This document shows, piece after piece, positions 37,803 through 46,046 of a stretch of 64,000 nucleotides of DNA (the first letter of the stretch is position 1; the number at the start of each line of letters is the position of its first letter). The notes beneath the pieces are model-generated. The model saw only the letters and a program-made list of their open reading frames with translations, was not told the DNA's origin and ran no database searches. Source of the DNA: Bacteroidota bacterium (GTDB taxonomy: Bacteria > Bacteroidota > Bacteroidia > Chitinophagales > Chitinophagaceae); contig JADJSG010000005.1 of assembly GCA_016711825.1 (NCBI GenBank), forward strand, positions 186,001 to 250,000, given 5' to 3'. The translations under genes were made by a program, and so were the position numbers.

Positions 37803-38036
37803 ATGGAAACGCCCAATCAGTGGAACTCGGCAATATTGCTCGAAATTGTCAAAACACCTATGCCTTTTGGTAAATATAAAGGCACGCTATTATGCAATTT
37901 GCCCGATAGCTATCTCGAATGGTTTTTGCGCAAAGAAGGTTTTCCCAAAGGCAAACTAGGGCAACTCATGGCCACCGTTTATGAAATAAAATTAAATGGT
38001 TTGGAATATTTGTTAGAGCCTTTGAAACGAATGTAA
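37803..38036 (+). CDS. DUF3820 family protein
   Basis: This 77-aa protein matches DUF3820 throughout: MPFGKYKGTLLCNLPDSYLEWF, with KEGFPKGKLGQLMATVYEIKLNGLE split across residues ~43-67. The family is small, widespread and of poorly known function. It lies 13 bp after the metH stop codon and is probably co-transcribed. Confidence 0.85.
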   Translation: METPNQWNSAILLEIVKTPMPFGKYKGTLLCNLPDSYLEWFLRKEGFPKGKLGQLMATVYEIKLNGLEYLLEPLKRM

Positions 38037-38143
38037 TACCAGCGACACATTAAAGACCGTCTATTTGTAATTCGCTTAATTGCAATATGTGTGGGCATGC
38101 TGCCGAGCTTTTTCAGATTACTGATTAATTACATTTGGTATAA
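38034..38143. repeat. Dispersed intergenic element, copy B (TAATACCA ... TGGTATAA)
   Basis: About 110 bp, starting within the stop region of the DUF3820 gene. Ends and flanks match copy A (27281-27386): left TAATACCAGCGACACATTAA, right TTTTTCAGATTACTGATTA, then ACATTTGGTATAA. The central ~50 bp differ. Confidence 0.72.
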
Positions 38144-38180
38144 TACGTTCTAACAGGTTTGTATTAAATTAAAATCGGAT

Positions 38181-38894
38181 TTAAAAATATTTTTCTGCTT
38201 CCAAAATACTTTCAGGCTTGCCAACATCCATCAGCAGTTCCCCGCTATGATCATACGATTTGATGACATGATTTTTGGCCAACGATAAATAAACATCAAC
38301 GATCGAAAATTTCCCCGTTTGATGCATCCATGAAAAAATGTGGGGTTCAATGATATGTATGCCACTAAATGATTTTTCAAACAGCATGTCTGATGAAAGG
38401 CTCATTTTAGTTTCCCCCGTATTTTTATTTTTCCAACCACAAAGTACCTGTTGCTCATTAAACAAAAAACATCGGGAACTTTTTCTATCACTCACTGCAA
38501 GTGTCGCCAAAGGTTTTTCTTTGGCATGAAACTGCATCATCTTTTGCAAATTCATCTGGGTGAGAATATCTACATTCATGACTAAGAAAGCTTGCTGATC
38601 ATTAAAAAACCAAGCCGCTTTTTTTAATCCTCCACCTGTTTCAAGTACCTCATCCCTTTCATCTGAAATAGAAATATTGATACCAAAGTGATGGTGTTCG
38701 TTTAAATAATTTTCAATTTGAGAAGCAAAATGATGTACGTTGACAATAATATCCTTTATGCCATTTGCTTTTAAATATTCAATATTTATTTGCAACAAGG
38801 TTTTACCATTTACTAAAGCCAATGCTTTAGGGTGATGGTCTGTAAAAGGTTTTAATCGGGTGCCTAAGCCAGCGGCGAGTATCATTGCCTTCAT
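38181..38894 (-). CDS. Sugar-1-phosphate nucleotidyltransferase (MurNAc-1-P uridylyltransferase-like)
   Basis: The 237-aa protein starts with the nucleotidyltransferase signature MILAAGLGTRLKPFTDHHPKA and has GIKDIIVNVHH and a metal-binding Asp in VMNVDILTQM. Length and motifs fit the GlmU/RfbA-like family, especially the short MurU/HddC type. It would couple a sugar-1-phosphate to UTP, GTP or a similar nucleotide; the exact sugar cannot be told. It is the last gene of an operon with the CNNM protein, gmk and a thioredoxin. Confidence 0.85.
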   Translation of the reverse strand: MKAMILAAGLGTRLKPFTDHHPKALALVNGKTLLQINIEYLKANGIKDIIVNVHHFASQIENYLNEHHHFGINISISDERDEVLETGGGLKKAAWFFNDQQAFLVMNVDILTQMNLQKMMQFHAKEKPLATLAVSDRKSSRCFLFNEQQVLCGWKNKNTGETKMSLSSDMLFEKSFSGIHIIEPHIFSWMHQTGKFSIVDVYLSLAKNHVIKSYDHSGELLMDVGKPESILEAEKYF

Positions 38895-38921
38895 GAAATA
38901 TATTTTTTAAGTAAGCCCCAG

Positions 38922-40199
38922 CTAAAAATCTTTTTTCTTCAGTGGCTGTAACGATTTGAGTTTTACGGTTTCTATACGTGTGTCAGATACCAGCAATATA
39001 TCAAATTCATAATTACCAATAATGATTTTTTCCTTTTGTTTAGGAATGGCTTCGTGGTTTTCAATGATATACCCTGAAAGGGTTTCCGCTTCATCAATCG
39101 GAAGATCGAGGTTATATTTTTCGTTGATAAATTCTACTTCTAGGCGTCCAGAAAATATATATTCTGTAGCAGAAAGTTGTTTCTGAACATATTCTTCTTC
39201 ATCATACTCATCTTGTATTTCACCAAAAATTTCTTCCAGTATATCTTCCATGGTTACGATACCTGCAGTACCGCCAAATTCATCGATGACCCAGGCAATA
39301 CTTTTTCGTTCTTTCGTAAATTGATTTAATAAATCTACCGCGTTCATGGCTTCGGGTACAGCGGGTATTTTATGCATGGCCGATTTAATATCGGTTGGGT
39401 TTCTAAAAAAATCAATATGATGTATATACCCTATGATATTGTCGATGGTGCCATCATACACAATAATTTTAGATAATTTTGTTTCAATAAATAATTGTTT
39501 CACCGTTTCAATTGATGTATCACTTGTCACCGCTTCTATTTCATTGCGTGGAACCAAACATTCCCTAATTTTAACCTGCGAAAGATAAAGGGCATTTTCA
39601 AAAAGTTCGGTATTCAAATCTTGCGATTCACTATCCTGTCCTGTACGCATTTGTTTGATAAACTGCTCAAGATCGACCCGATTGTAAATGGTTTTTTCAA
39701 CGGCAATACGTACATTAAAAATGTATTTTAAAATAAATTCAGAGATAGCTACAAAAAATCGTGCAACGGGATATAAGAAAAAATAAAAAAATTGAATGGG
39801 GAGTGCAAGAAAGGTAAGCGTAGATTCAGGCTTTGCACGAAATAACGCTTTGGGTATAAACTCACCCAATACCAGTACAACAATAGTGGCAACAATGGTA
39901 TCGATAAACAATCGAAAAAATTCGTTGTGTGGAAAGTGAATTAGATTAAAAAAGGTATCTGTCATTTCCGTCATCAATAAACCATAAATAACCAAAACAA
40001 TATTGATACCTACCAGACTGGTACCAATAAAGGTAGCTGGCTTTTCCATAAAACGGGAAAGCACTTTGCCACCGTATAAACCCTGCTTTTTCTTTAATTC
40101 AAAATTGAGTTTGCTTGATGATACAAAGGCAATTTCAATACCCGAAAAAAAGGCAATTAGTAAAAGGCAAACAATAATGTAAATAATGGTTGTAATCAT
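38922..40199 (-). CDS. CNNM/CorC family membrane protein with CBS domains
   Basis: This 425-aa protein has an N-terminal DUF21 (CNNM) transmembrane domain (about 1-185, four hydrophobic segments, FSGIEIAFVSSSKLN), a CBS pair (about 205-335, with AWVIDEFGGTAGIVTMED) and a C-terminal CorC/HlyC-type domain (about 345-420). Such proteins are linked to magnesium or cobalt transport; the family also includes GldE of gliding Bacteroidota. It lies 18 bp downstream of gmk in the same operon. Confidence 0.9.
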   Translation of the reverse strand: MITTIIYIIVCLLLIAFFSGIEIAFVSSSKLNFELKKKQGLYGGKVLSRFMEKPATFIGTSLVGINIVLVIYGLLMTEMTDTFFNLIHFPHNEFFRLFIDTIVATIVVLVLGEFIPKALFRAKPESTLTFLALPIQFFYFFLYPVARFFVAISEFILKYIFNVRIAVEKTIYNRVDLEQFIKQMRTGQDSESQDLNTELFENALYLSQVKIRECLVPRNEIEAVTSDTSIETVKQLFIETKLSKIIVYDGTIDNIIGYIHHIDFFRNPTDIKSAMHKIPAVPEAMNAVDLLNQFTKERKSIAWVIDEFGGTAGIVTMEDILEEIFGEIQDEYDEEEYVQKQLSATEYIFSGRLEVEFINEKYNLDLPIDEAETLSGYIIENHEAIPKQKEKIIIGNYEFDILLVSDTRIETVKLKSLQPLKKKDF

Positions 40200-40217
40200 A
40201 GCTGGACTGTAAAAATA

Positions 40218-40799
40218 CTAAATTTGTTCACTAAGAAATAATAATATCTTTTCACCAGCTTCTTTGCATGCTTGTTCAAGGTTGTCATTGATTACCAGGG
40301 TATCAAATAATCCTGCATAGGTCAATTCATGGGTAGCTTTTTCAATGCGTTCATTCAATGAAAAATCGGTTTCTGTGCCTCGGTCAATCAGGCGTTGCTT
40401 CAGTATTTCAAGCGAAGGGGCTTTTATAAAAATACTTAAAGCATTGGCACCATAATGTTTTTTTAAACGCAAAGCACCTTGTACATCAATATCTACGAGA
40501 GGGGTTTGGTGATTTGTCCATATTTTTTGGAGTTCCGATTTGAGGGTGCCGTAATATTTACCTTCATACACCATTTCAAATTCTGCAAATTCATGTTGGG
40601 CAATTTTACGGGTAAAATCTTGCAGACTCAAAAAATAATAATGTACCCCATGTATTTCATTGGGTCGTGGGTTGCGTGTGCAGGCACTGACGCTAAACGC
40701 CAGCTGAGGATAGGTTTTGAGCAAATGATGTACTATCGTCGTTTTACCCGAACCCGAAGGGGCCGTTATGATGATAAGCTTTTGCGTATCGTCTGTCAT
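40218..40799 (-). CDS. gmk: Guanylate kinase
   Basis: From the ATG at 40799 the protein is 193 aa, the normal size. It has the P-loop ITAPSGSGKTT, then SACTRNPRPNEIHGVHYYFL (GMP binding) and VDIDVQGALRLKK. It phosphorylates GMP to GDP. The start codon overlaps the stop codon of the upstream thioredoxin gene (TAATG), so translation is likely coupled. A longer frame to 40838 lies inside that gene and is rejected. Confidence 0.96.
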   Translation of the reverse strand: MTDDTQKLIIITAPSGSGKTTIVHHLLKTYPQLAFSVSACTRNPRPNEIHGVHYYFLSLQDFTRKIAQHEFAEFEMVYEGKYYGTLKSELQKIWTNHQTPLVDIDVQGALRLKKHYGANALSIFIKAPSLEILKQRLIDRGTETDFSLNERIEKATHELTYAGLFDTLVINDNLEQACKEAGEKILLFLSEQI

Positions 40800-41326
40800 T
40801 ATTGACCCACTACTAGTTTGTCTAAATCTTTGATACAATCTTCCACACGTTGGTATTTACCAATGATAATACCGTTTGCATCCACCAACATACATTGTGG
40901 TACAAATTGAACGCCATATTCAGCAGCCGCTTTACTTTGCCATCCTCCTAAGTCGCTCATATGATAAGGCCATACCAAACCATCTTTTTCAATGGCTTGA
41001 ATCCATGGTTCTTTTGATTTATCTAAGGATACACTTACAATGCTAAAACCATTTTTGGCATTTTTGTATTTCTTTTTACTGTATTTATTATAGAATTCTA
41101 CCAAAGCGGGGTTTGCCATACGACAAGGTCCACACCAGCTAGCCCAAAAATCAATGAGAATCACTCTTTTCTTATTGATTTCTGATAAGGTAATTACTTT
41201 TCCCTGTGGGTTTTCATAAGCCAATTCGGGTGCTTTTTGACCCACTTCTATTTTAGTATTTTGATATTGGGCCTGAGCCATTGAAAAACTCACCAATGCC
41301 AATAAGAATAATCCGATTTTTTTCAT
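40799..41326 (-). CDS. Periplasmic TlpA-like thioredoxin
   Basis: This 175-aa protein has a signal peptide (cleavage near AQAQY) and a thioredoxin domain with WCGPC near residue 66 and the cis-Pro region VQFVPQCMLVDANGIIIG. It probably acts as a periplasmic thiol-disulfide oxidoreductase. Its stop overlaps the gmk start, heading the four-gene operon TlpA-gmk-CNNM-nucleotidyltransferase. A -7 box (TATCTTTG, 41348-41355) lies 18 nt upstream at predicted +1. Confidence 0.9.
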   Translation of the reverse strand: MKKIGLFLLALVSFSMAQAQYQNTKIEVGQKAPELAYENPQGKVITLSEINKKRVILIDFWASWCGPCRMANPALVEFYNKYSKKKYKNAKNGFSIVSVSLDKSKEPWIQAIEKDGLVWPYHMSDLGGWQSKAAAEYGVQFVPQCMLVDANGIIIGKYQRVEDCIKDLDKLVVGQ

Positions 41327-41347
41327 GTATAAAAAATTTTAGAAAAC

Positions 41348-41355
41348 CAAAGATA
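41348..41355 (-). promoter_or_regulatory. -7 box (TATCTTTG) of the TlpA-gmk operon
   Basis: Exact TAnnTTTG match on the minus strand. Confidence 0.6.
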
Positions 41356-41427
41356 AATGATTTGTACGAAATTGACCGCTATTGCCGTTAATGTTTCGTT
41401 TATATGAAGGAAACATCGTTTAATCAC

Positions 41428-41435
41428 TACTTTTG
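41428..41435 (+). promoter_or_regulatory. -7 box (TACTTTTG) before the 41457 gene
   Basis: Exact TAnnTTTG match; predicted +1 near 41439 excludes the upstream codon at 41433 and supports the ATG at 41457. Confidence 0.55.
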
Positions 41436-41456
41436 TGGTTCACAAATGTTGTCAAT

Positions 41457-41792
41457 ATGCAGTATGAACACAAAAGACAAGCACTGGCGAGCAAAAAAAT
41501 CTTTTACCAGCGGGTTTGGAAAAACGCTTTCGTATCATTTATTTTTCTTACCGTATGCTTATTGATTGGTGTGGTCGGCTATAAAGTCACCATTCAAGAA
41601 TTTTCATGGTATGACAGTCTTCTCAATGCTTCCATGATATTGAGTGGCATGGGACCAATCATTGATCCTGCCATTCAACTCAGCAATACAGCCAAAGTAT
41701 TTGCTTCGTTGTATGCGCTTTTTAGTGGTGTCGCTTTTATTTCTACCATAGGGCTTATCATTGCACCCATTGCGCATCGTTTTTTTTCATAA
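41457..41792 (+). CDS. Small integral membrane protein with channel-like spacing
   Basis: From the ATG at 41457 the protein is 111 aa with two clear hydrophobic helices (about 24-44 and 80-103) and a hydrophobic, Gly/Pro-rich hairpin between them (NASMILSGMGPIIDP). Two helices around a re-entrant loop resemble the pore module of potassium channels, but the selectivity sequence TVGYG is absent, so I do not call it a channel. It stands alone between two minus-strand units. Confidence 0.7.
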   Translation: MQYEHKRQALASKKIFYQRVWKNAFVSFIFLTVCLLIGVVGYKVTIQEFSWYDSLLNASMILSGMGPIIDPAIQLSNTAKVFASLYALFSGVAFISTIGLIIAPIAHRFFS

Positions 41793-41843
41793 GCTCCATA
41801 TCGAAGATCATTAGGTTTTGCAGTATGACGTTATAGGTTATTG

Positions 41844-42820
41844 TTAATCAAAGGCTTGATTACTTGCTTGCGACATTTTTACCATACGTTCAAAATCTTC
41901 AGGCTTTAAATCGTTGTAAAAAAAATGAATGGGGTCGATTTTTTCGCCTTTGCGTTCTACTTCATAATGACAATGAGGCCCTGTACTTTTACCGGTATTG
42001 CCAACCCAGCCTATCACTTCACCACGTTTCACCTGTTGCCCTTGTTGCGATTTAAGTTTTACCATATGGCAATAATGGGTACGGTAACCAAAGCCATGTT
42101 TGATCCAAATATTATTGCCATAGCCTTCTGTATTGTAAGTGGCTTCTTCTACTATACCATTGCCTGTAGCATAAATGGGTGTACCAATAGGGGCTGTAAA
42201 GTCAAGACCTGCATGAAATTTTTCGATTTTATAGATGGGGTCTATGCGTTTGCCAAATCCTGAGGCAATTCTTTCAAGTTGTTTATTCGACACGGGTTGA
42301 ATAGAAGGGATGCTGGCGAGCATTTCTTGTTTGTTTTCAATATACTGTTGCAATACTTTATACGAACCTTGCTGGGCATTCATCCTGTTTTTTAATTCAG
42401 TCATGTTTTGATCTAAAGCAGCAATCAGGGATTCATTGCTAAAAGGAGATAATTTTTTTTCTAATTCCGCTGGGTCTAAGCTTATTTTACCACTTCTGAT
42501 ATTATCGTCAAGAGGCTCGGCTTCAAAAATCACTCTATACACCTGGTTGTCTCTTTCTTCCAGGGCTTTAATGGCGAGTTGACTTTCCTTTAAATCTTTT
42601 TGAGTAAATCATATTTTTCTTGCAAAAGGGCCAGCTGGGTATTCATCCTTTTTTCGTTGGGCGATTGCAAATACTGAAAAGCAATGGCTACAATGATACC
42701 TGCTGAAACCAATATACCTGATAAGATGCCAAAAACATGCAACAATTTTTTCCAAATCGGCACTTTTAAAGGCTCAAATTGTTGTGTTTTAGTGCTGTAG
42801 TAGTATTTAACTTTTTTCAA
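41844..42820 (-). CDS. Membrane-anchored M23 (LytM) peptidase (frameshifted)
   Basis: Two frames, 42590-42820 (76 aa, basic start, one membrane helix) and 41844-42542 (232 aa, peptidase), form one gene. The peptidase part has the zinc ligands HAGLDF and HCHYEV plus THYCHM. Between the frames a run of five T (42597-42601) is one base short: with six, the sequence reads LLKKDLKESQ...NQVYRVIFEAEP and gives 325 aa, the usual length of this Bacteroidota family (MKKVKYYY start, helix, coiled coil, M23). It probably cuts peptidoglycan cross-links. The start is TTG at 42820, 15 nt after a TATCTTCG box at predicted +1. Confidence 0.88.
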
Positions 42821-42839
42821 AATGACTATTATTGCTTGG

Positions 42840-42847
42840 CGAAGATA
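42840..42847 (-). promoter_or_regulatory. -7 box (TATCTTCG) of the M23 peptidase gene
   Basis: TAnnTTCG match on the minus strand. Confidence 0.5.
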
Positions 42848-43026
42848 TATTTTTTTACCTATTTGAAAGGGGCATCTGACATTGTTGGCATTTTTTAATC
42901 CTCAATAGCCCTATCATACCCTTTAAAAACCTTCACTTCTGGGGATGCATTAATAGGTGCTAAGGACCATGATATGGGTAGAAAGGATTGTAGGGAGAAT
43001 CAAAAAAATTAACAGCAAATATTCAT

Positions 43027-43034
43027 TACTTTTG
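43027..43034 (+). promoter_or_regulatory. -7 box (TACTTTTG) of alaS
   Basis: Exact TAnnTTTG match; predicted leader of about 72 nt that contains the hairpin at 43065-43087. Confidence 0.55.
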
Positions 43035-43064
43035 CACCGCAAAAAATTATTAAAATCATTTACC

Positions 43065-43087
43065 GATTTGAAACCACGTTTCAAATT
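43065..43087 (+). promoter_or_regulatory. Hairpin in the alaS leader
   Basis: ATTTGAAAC and GTTTCAAAT are perfect 9-bp inverted repeats around a CAC loop, ending 23 nt before the alaS start codon. It may be an operator or an RNA hairpin; there is no following T run, so it is not a terminator. Confidence 0.45.
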
Positions 43088-43109
43088 CGCAAACCCATAA
43101 AGTATCGCA

Positions 43110-45737
43110 ATGACTTCATCAGAAATACGACAACAATTCCTTGATTTTTTTCAATCCAAAGCACATCATATTGTGGCAAGTGCCCCCATCGTTGTAAAAA
43201 ACGATCCAACATTGATGTTTACCAATGCAGGGATGAATCAGTTTAAAGATTATTTTTTAGGAAATCAAATTTCCCCATATCCACGTATAGCTGATACCCA
43301 AAAATGTCTTCGGGTAAGTGGCAAGCACAATGATTTAGAAGAAGTAGGGGTGGATACTTATCATCATACGATGTTTGAGATGCTGGGCAATTGGAGTTTT
43401 GGTGATTATTTTAAACAAGAAACCATAGCCTGGAGTTGGGAATTGTTGACTAGTATTTTTAAGTTAGATAAAGACCGATTGTATGTTACCATCTTTGAAG
43501 GCGATACAACTGAAGGGATTCCAAAAGACGAGGAAGCCTTTAATGAATGGAAAAAATGGGTTGCAGAAGACAGAATACTGTTAGGCAACAAAAAAGATAA
43601 TTTTTGGGAAATGGGTGATACGGGTCCCTGCGGCCCTTGTACCGAAATACATTATGATAGCCGACCTGATGAAGAACGAGCATTGACCTCAGGCCATTTA
43701 TTGGTAAATGCCGACCATCCACAAGTGATTGAAATATGGAATAATGTATTTATCCAGTTCAATAGAAAAAAAGATGGGTCTTTAGAAGAATTGCCCGCAA
43801 AACATGTTGATACGGGGATGGGTTTTGAACGACTTGTTCGCGTAATTCAAGGTAAAACATCTAATTATGACAGCGATGTGTTTACCCCTACGATAGAAGC
43901 AACGATGAAAATAGTGGATAAGCAATACGACTTCAGCGATAGCAAAGAAGCCGTTGCATTCAGGGTGATTGCCGATCATATTCGTGCCATTAGCTTTGCC
44001 ATTGCAGATGGGCAGCTCCCATCCAATACGGGTGCAGGATATGTAATACGCAGAATTTTAAGACGAGCAGTACGTTATTATTTTTCCTTTTTAGATTATA
44101 AAAAACCCTTATTGAGTCAACTTCTTCCTTTGCTTGCAACGCAATTTGAACAAGTATTTCCTGAGTTGAAAGCCCAGGAATCCTTTGTGCAAAAAGTAAT
44201 TTTAGAAGAAGAGCATGGTTTTTTAAGAACCTTAGATATAGGATTGAAAAGAATGGATGATATAATAGCCAAAAATGTAGCCGCCAACAATCCCGTTATT
44301 TCAGGTGAAGAGTCCTTTGAACTATCCGATACTTATGGATTTCCGATTGACTTAACCCAATTGATTGCCCAGGAAAATAATTGTAGTGTTGATTTGACAG
44401 CTTTTGAAGCGGCTTTGCAATTGCAAAAAGATCGTTCGCGCAAAGATGCGAAAGTAGATTCGGAAGATTGGATTTCTGTGAATGATATTTCTACGACTTC
44501 TTTTGTTGGCTATGATCAAACAACCGTAAATACTAAAATTTGTAAATATCGTAAAGTAAGTGCCAAGGGCAAAACACAATATCAGCTGGTGTTGGAGCAA
44601 ACCCCTTTTTATGCAGAAAGTGGCGGTCAGGTAGGTGATACAGGCATACTCACCATTGGTCATCAGCAATGCAATGTAACAGACACAAAAAAAGAAAATG
44701 ATTTAATCATTCATTTTGTAGATGCCTTGCCTGATGATTTGCACGAACCGGTGATGGCATCCATCAATCAATCAGGACGTCGAAAAATACAACGACATCA
44801 TACTGCCACCCATTTACTGCAAGCAGCTTTGCAACAAGTACTAGGCAAGCATATAGCCCAAAAAGGAAGTTTAAATAATGCAGATTATTTACGATTCGAT
44901 TTTTCACATTTTGCAAAAGTATCCGATGAGGAATTGGCTTCAGTAGAACGAATCGTGAATCAGAAAATCAGACAAAATATTCCTATCATCATAAAAACAT
45001 TGCCTAAAGACGAAGCCATGCAATTAGGTGCTATGGCTTTATTTGGTGAAAAATATGGAGATGTTGTTCGCGTAGTGATTATTGACCCTGCTTATTCAAT
45101 CGAATTGTGTGGAGGTACTCATGTGGCCAATACAGGCGAATTGGGATTGTTTAAAATTATCTCCGAAAGTGCCATTGCTGCAGGTGTAAGGCGTATAGAG
45201 GCATTGGCAGGATGCAAGGCAGAAGCCTTTGTGAATAATGAATTGAAAACACTCAATGCCATTAAAACGAGTTTCAAAAATCCGAAAGATTTGATGAAAA
45301 GTATTGAAGGGCTTATAGAAGAAAAGAACAATGTTCTCAAACAGCTTGAGCGATTAGAAGCCAAAGCCTTAGTGGGTATACGTAATGAATTGTTACAAAA
45401 TGTGGAAACAATCAAGCAAATACAATTTATTGGAAAACAAGTAGAAGTCAGTCAAGCTGATGCCTTGCGGAAGATTTGTTTTGATTTAAAAAATGAATTA
45501 TCAGGCCCTTATGTAGTTTGTTTGACTGCTTCTATTGGAGGTAAACCTCAGGTGGCACTCTTATTATCTGATGATATAGTAACAAGTAAAAACATCGATG
45601 CTCCTGCTTTGATTAAACAATATATAGCACCCCTCATCAAAGGTGGGGGTGGTGGACAAAAAACGTTTGCAAGTGCCGGGGGGACTGATGTAAACCATTT
45701 AGATGAAGTGATTGTGGCAATAAAGGGATTGCTATAA
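43110..45737 (+). CDS. alaS: Alanine-tRNA ligase
   Basis: The 875-aa protein has all AlaRS parts: the class II catalytic core (FTNAGMNQFKDYFLG near residue 35, HHTMFEMLGNWSFGDYF near 88), the editing domain with zinc ligands HTATH near 557 and CGGTH near 665, and a C-terminal domain with GGGGGQKTFASAGG near 847. It charges tRNA-Ala and hydrolyses mischarged Ser/Gly-tRNA-Ala. The protein starts MTSSEIRQQFLDFF. The leader carries a perfect 9-bp hairpin. Confidence 0.97.
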   Translation: MTSSEIRQQFLDFFQSKAHHIVASAPIVVKNDPTLMFTNAGMNQFKDYFLGNQISPYPRIADTQKCLRVSGKHNDLEEVGVDTYHHTMFEMLGNWSFGDYFKQETIAWSWELLTSIFKLDKDRLYVTIFEGDTTEGIPKDEEAFNEWKKWVAEDRILLGNKKDNFWEMGDTGPCGPCTEIHYDSRPDEERALTSGHLLVNADHPQVIEIWNNVFIQFNRKKDGSLEELPAKHVDTGMGFERLVRVIQGKTSNYDSDVFTPTIEATMKIVDKQYDFSDSKEAVAFRVIADHIRAISFAIADGQLPSNTGAGYVIRRILRRAVRYYFSFLDYKKPLLSQLLPLLATQFEQVFPELKAQESFVQKVILEEEHGFLRTLDIGLKRMDDIIAKNVAANNPVISGEESFELSDTYGFPIDLTQLIAQENNCSVDLTAFEAALQLQKDRSRKDAKVDSEDWISVNDISTTSFVGYDQTTVNTKICKYRKVSAKGKTQYQLVLEQTPFYAESGGQVGDTGILTIGHQQCNVTDTKKENDLIIHFVDALPDDLHEPVMASINQSGRRKIQRHHTATHLLQAALQQVLGKHIAQKGSLNNADYLRFDFSHFAKVSDEELASVERIVNQKIRQNIPIIIKTLPKDEAMQLGAMALFGEKYGDVVRVVIIDPAYSIELCGGTHVANTGELGLFKIISESAIAAGVRRIEALAGCKAEAFVNNELKTLNAIKTSFKNPKDLMKSIEGLIEEKNNVLKQLERLEAKALVGIRNELLQNVETIKQIQFIGKQVEVSQADALRKICFDLKNELSGPYVVCLTASIGGKPQVALLLSDDIVTSKNIDAPALIKQYIAPLIKGGGGGQKTFASAGGTDVNHLDEVIVAIKGLL

Positions 45738-46046
45738 TAGAGCGGTACATATTGATAATTTACTATTGAACTTGTATAATGATATCAGTAGAAGATTGAT
45801 TTTGCAGGGGTTTAGTGGAAAAAATAAATACTTGTAATTTTAGCAGAGTAAGTAAAAAGCAAATATCGCACATCATGATTTATGAGCATACAAACTATTA
45901 CAATACATTGAAAGACATTATTTTATTTCGAGTCTTTTGTAAGTTTCTCATAGCTGCATAAAATTATTTAAATCCCAGAGACGCCTCAAAAAACTGGGGT
46001 TAATTGTTAATATTTTGGAATTTCAAATAATATTGTTAAACTTTGA
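45738..46046. other. AT-rich intergenic region, no gene seen
   Basis: In these 309 bp I see only a weak hairpin (CCCAG/CTGGG, near 45974-45999) and a -7-like TAAACTTTG just before 46047, with one extra spacer base. Confidence 0.45.

Noticed and set aside
41457..41792. Small potassium channel
   Set aside because: The two-helix layout is suggestive but the selectivity-filter sequence is missing.
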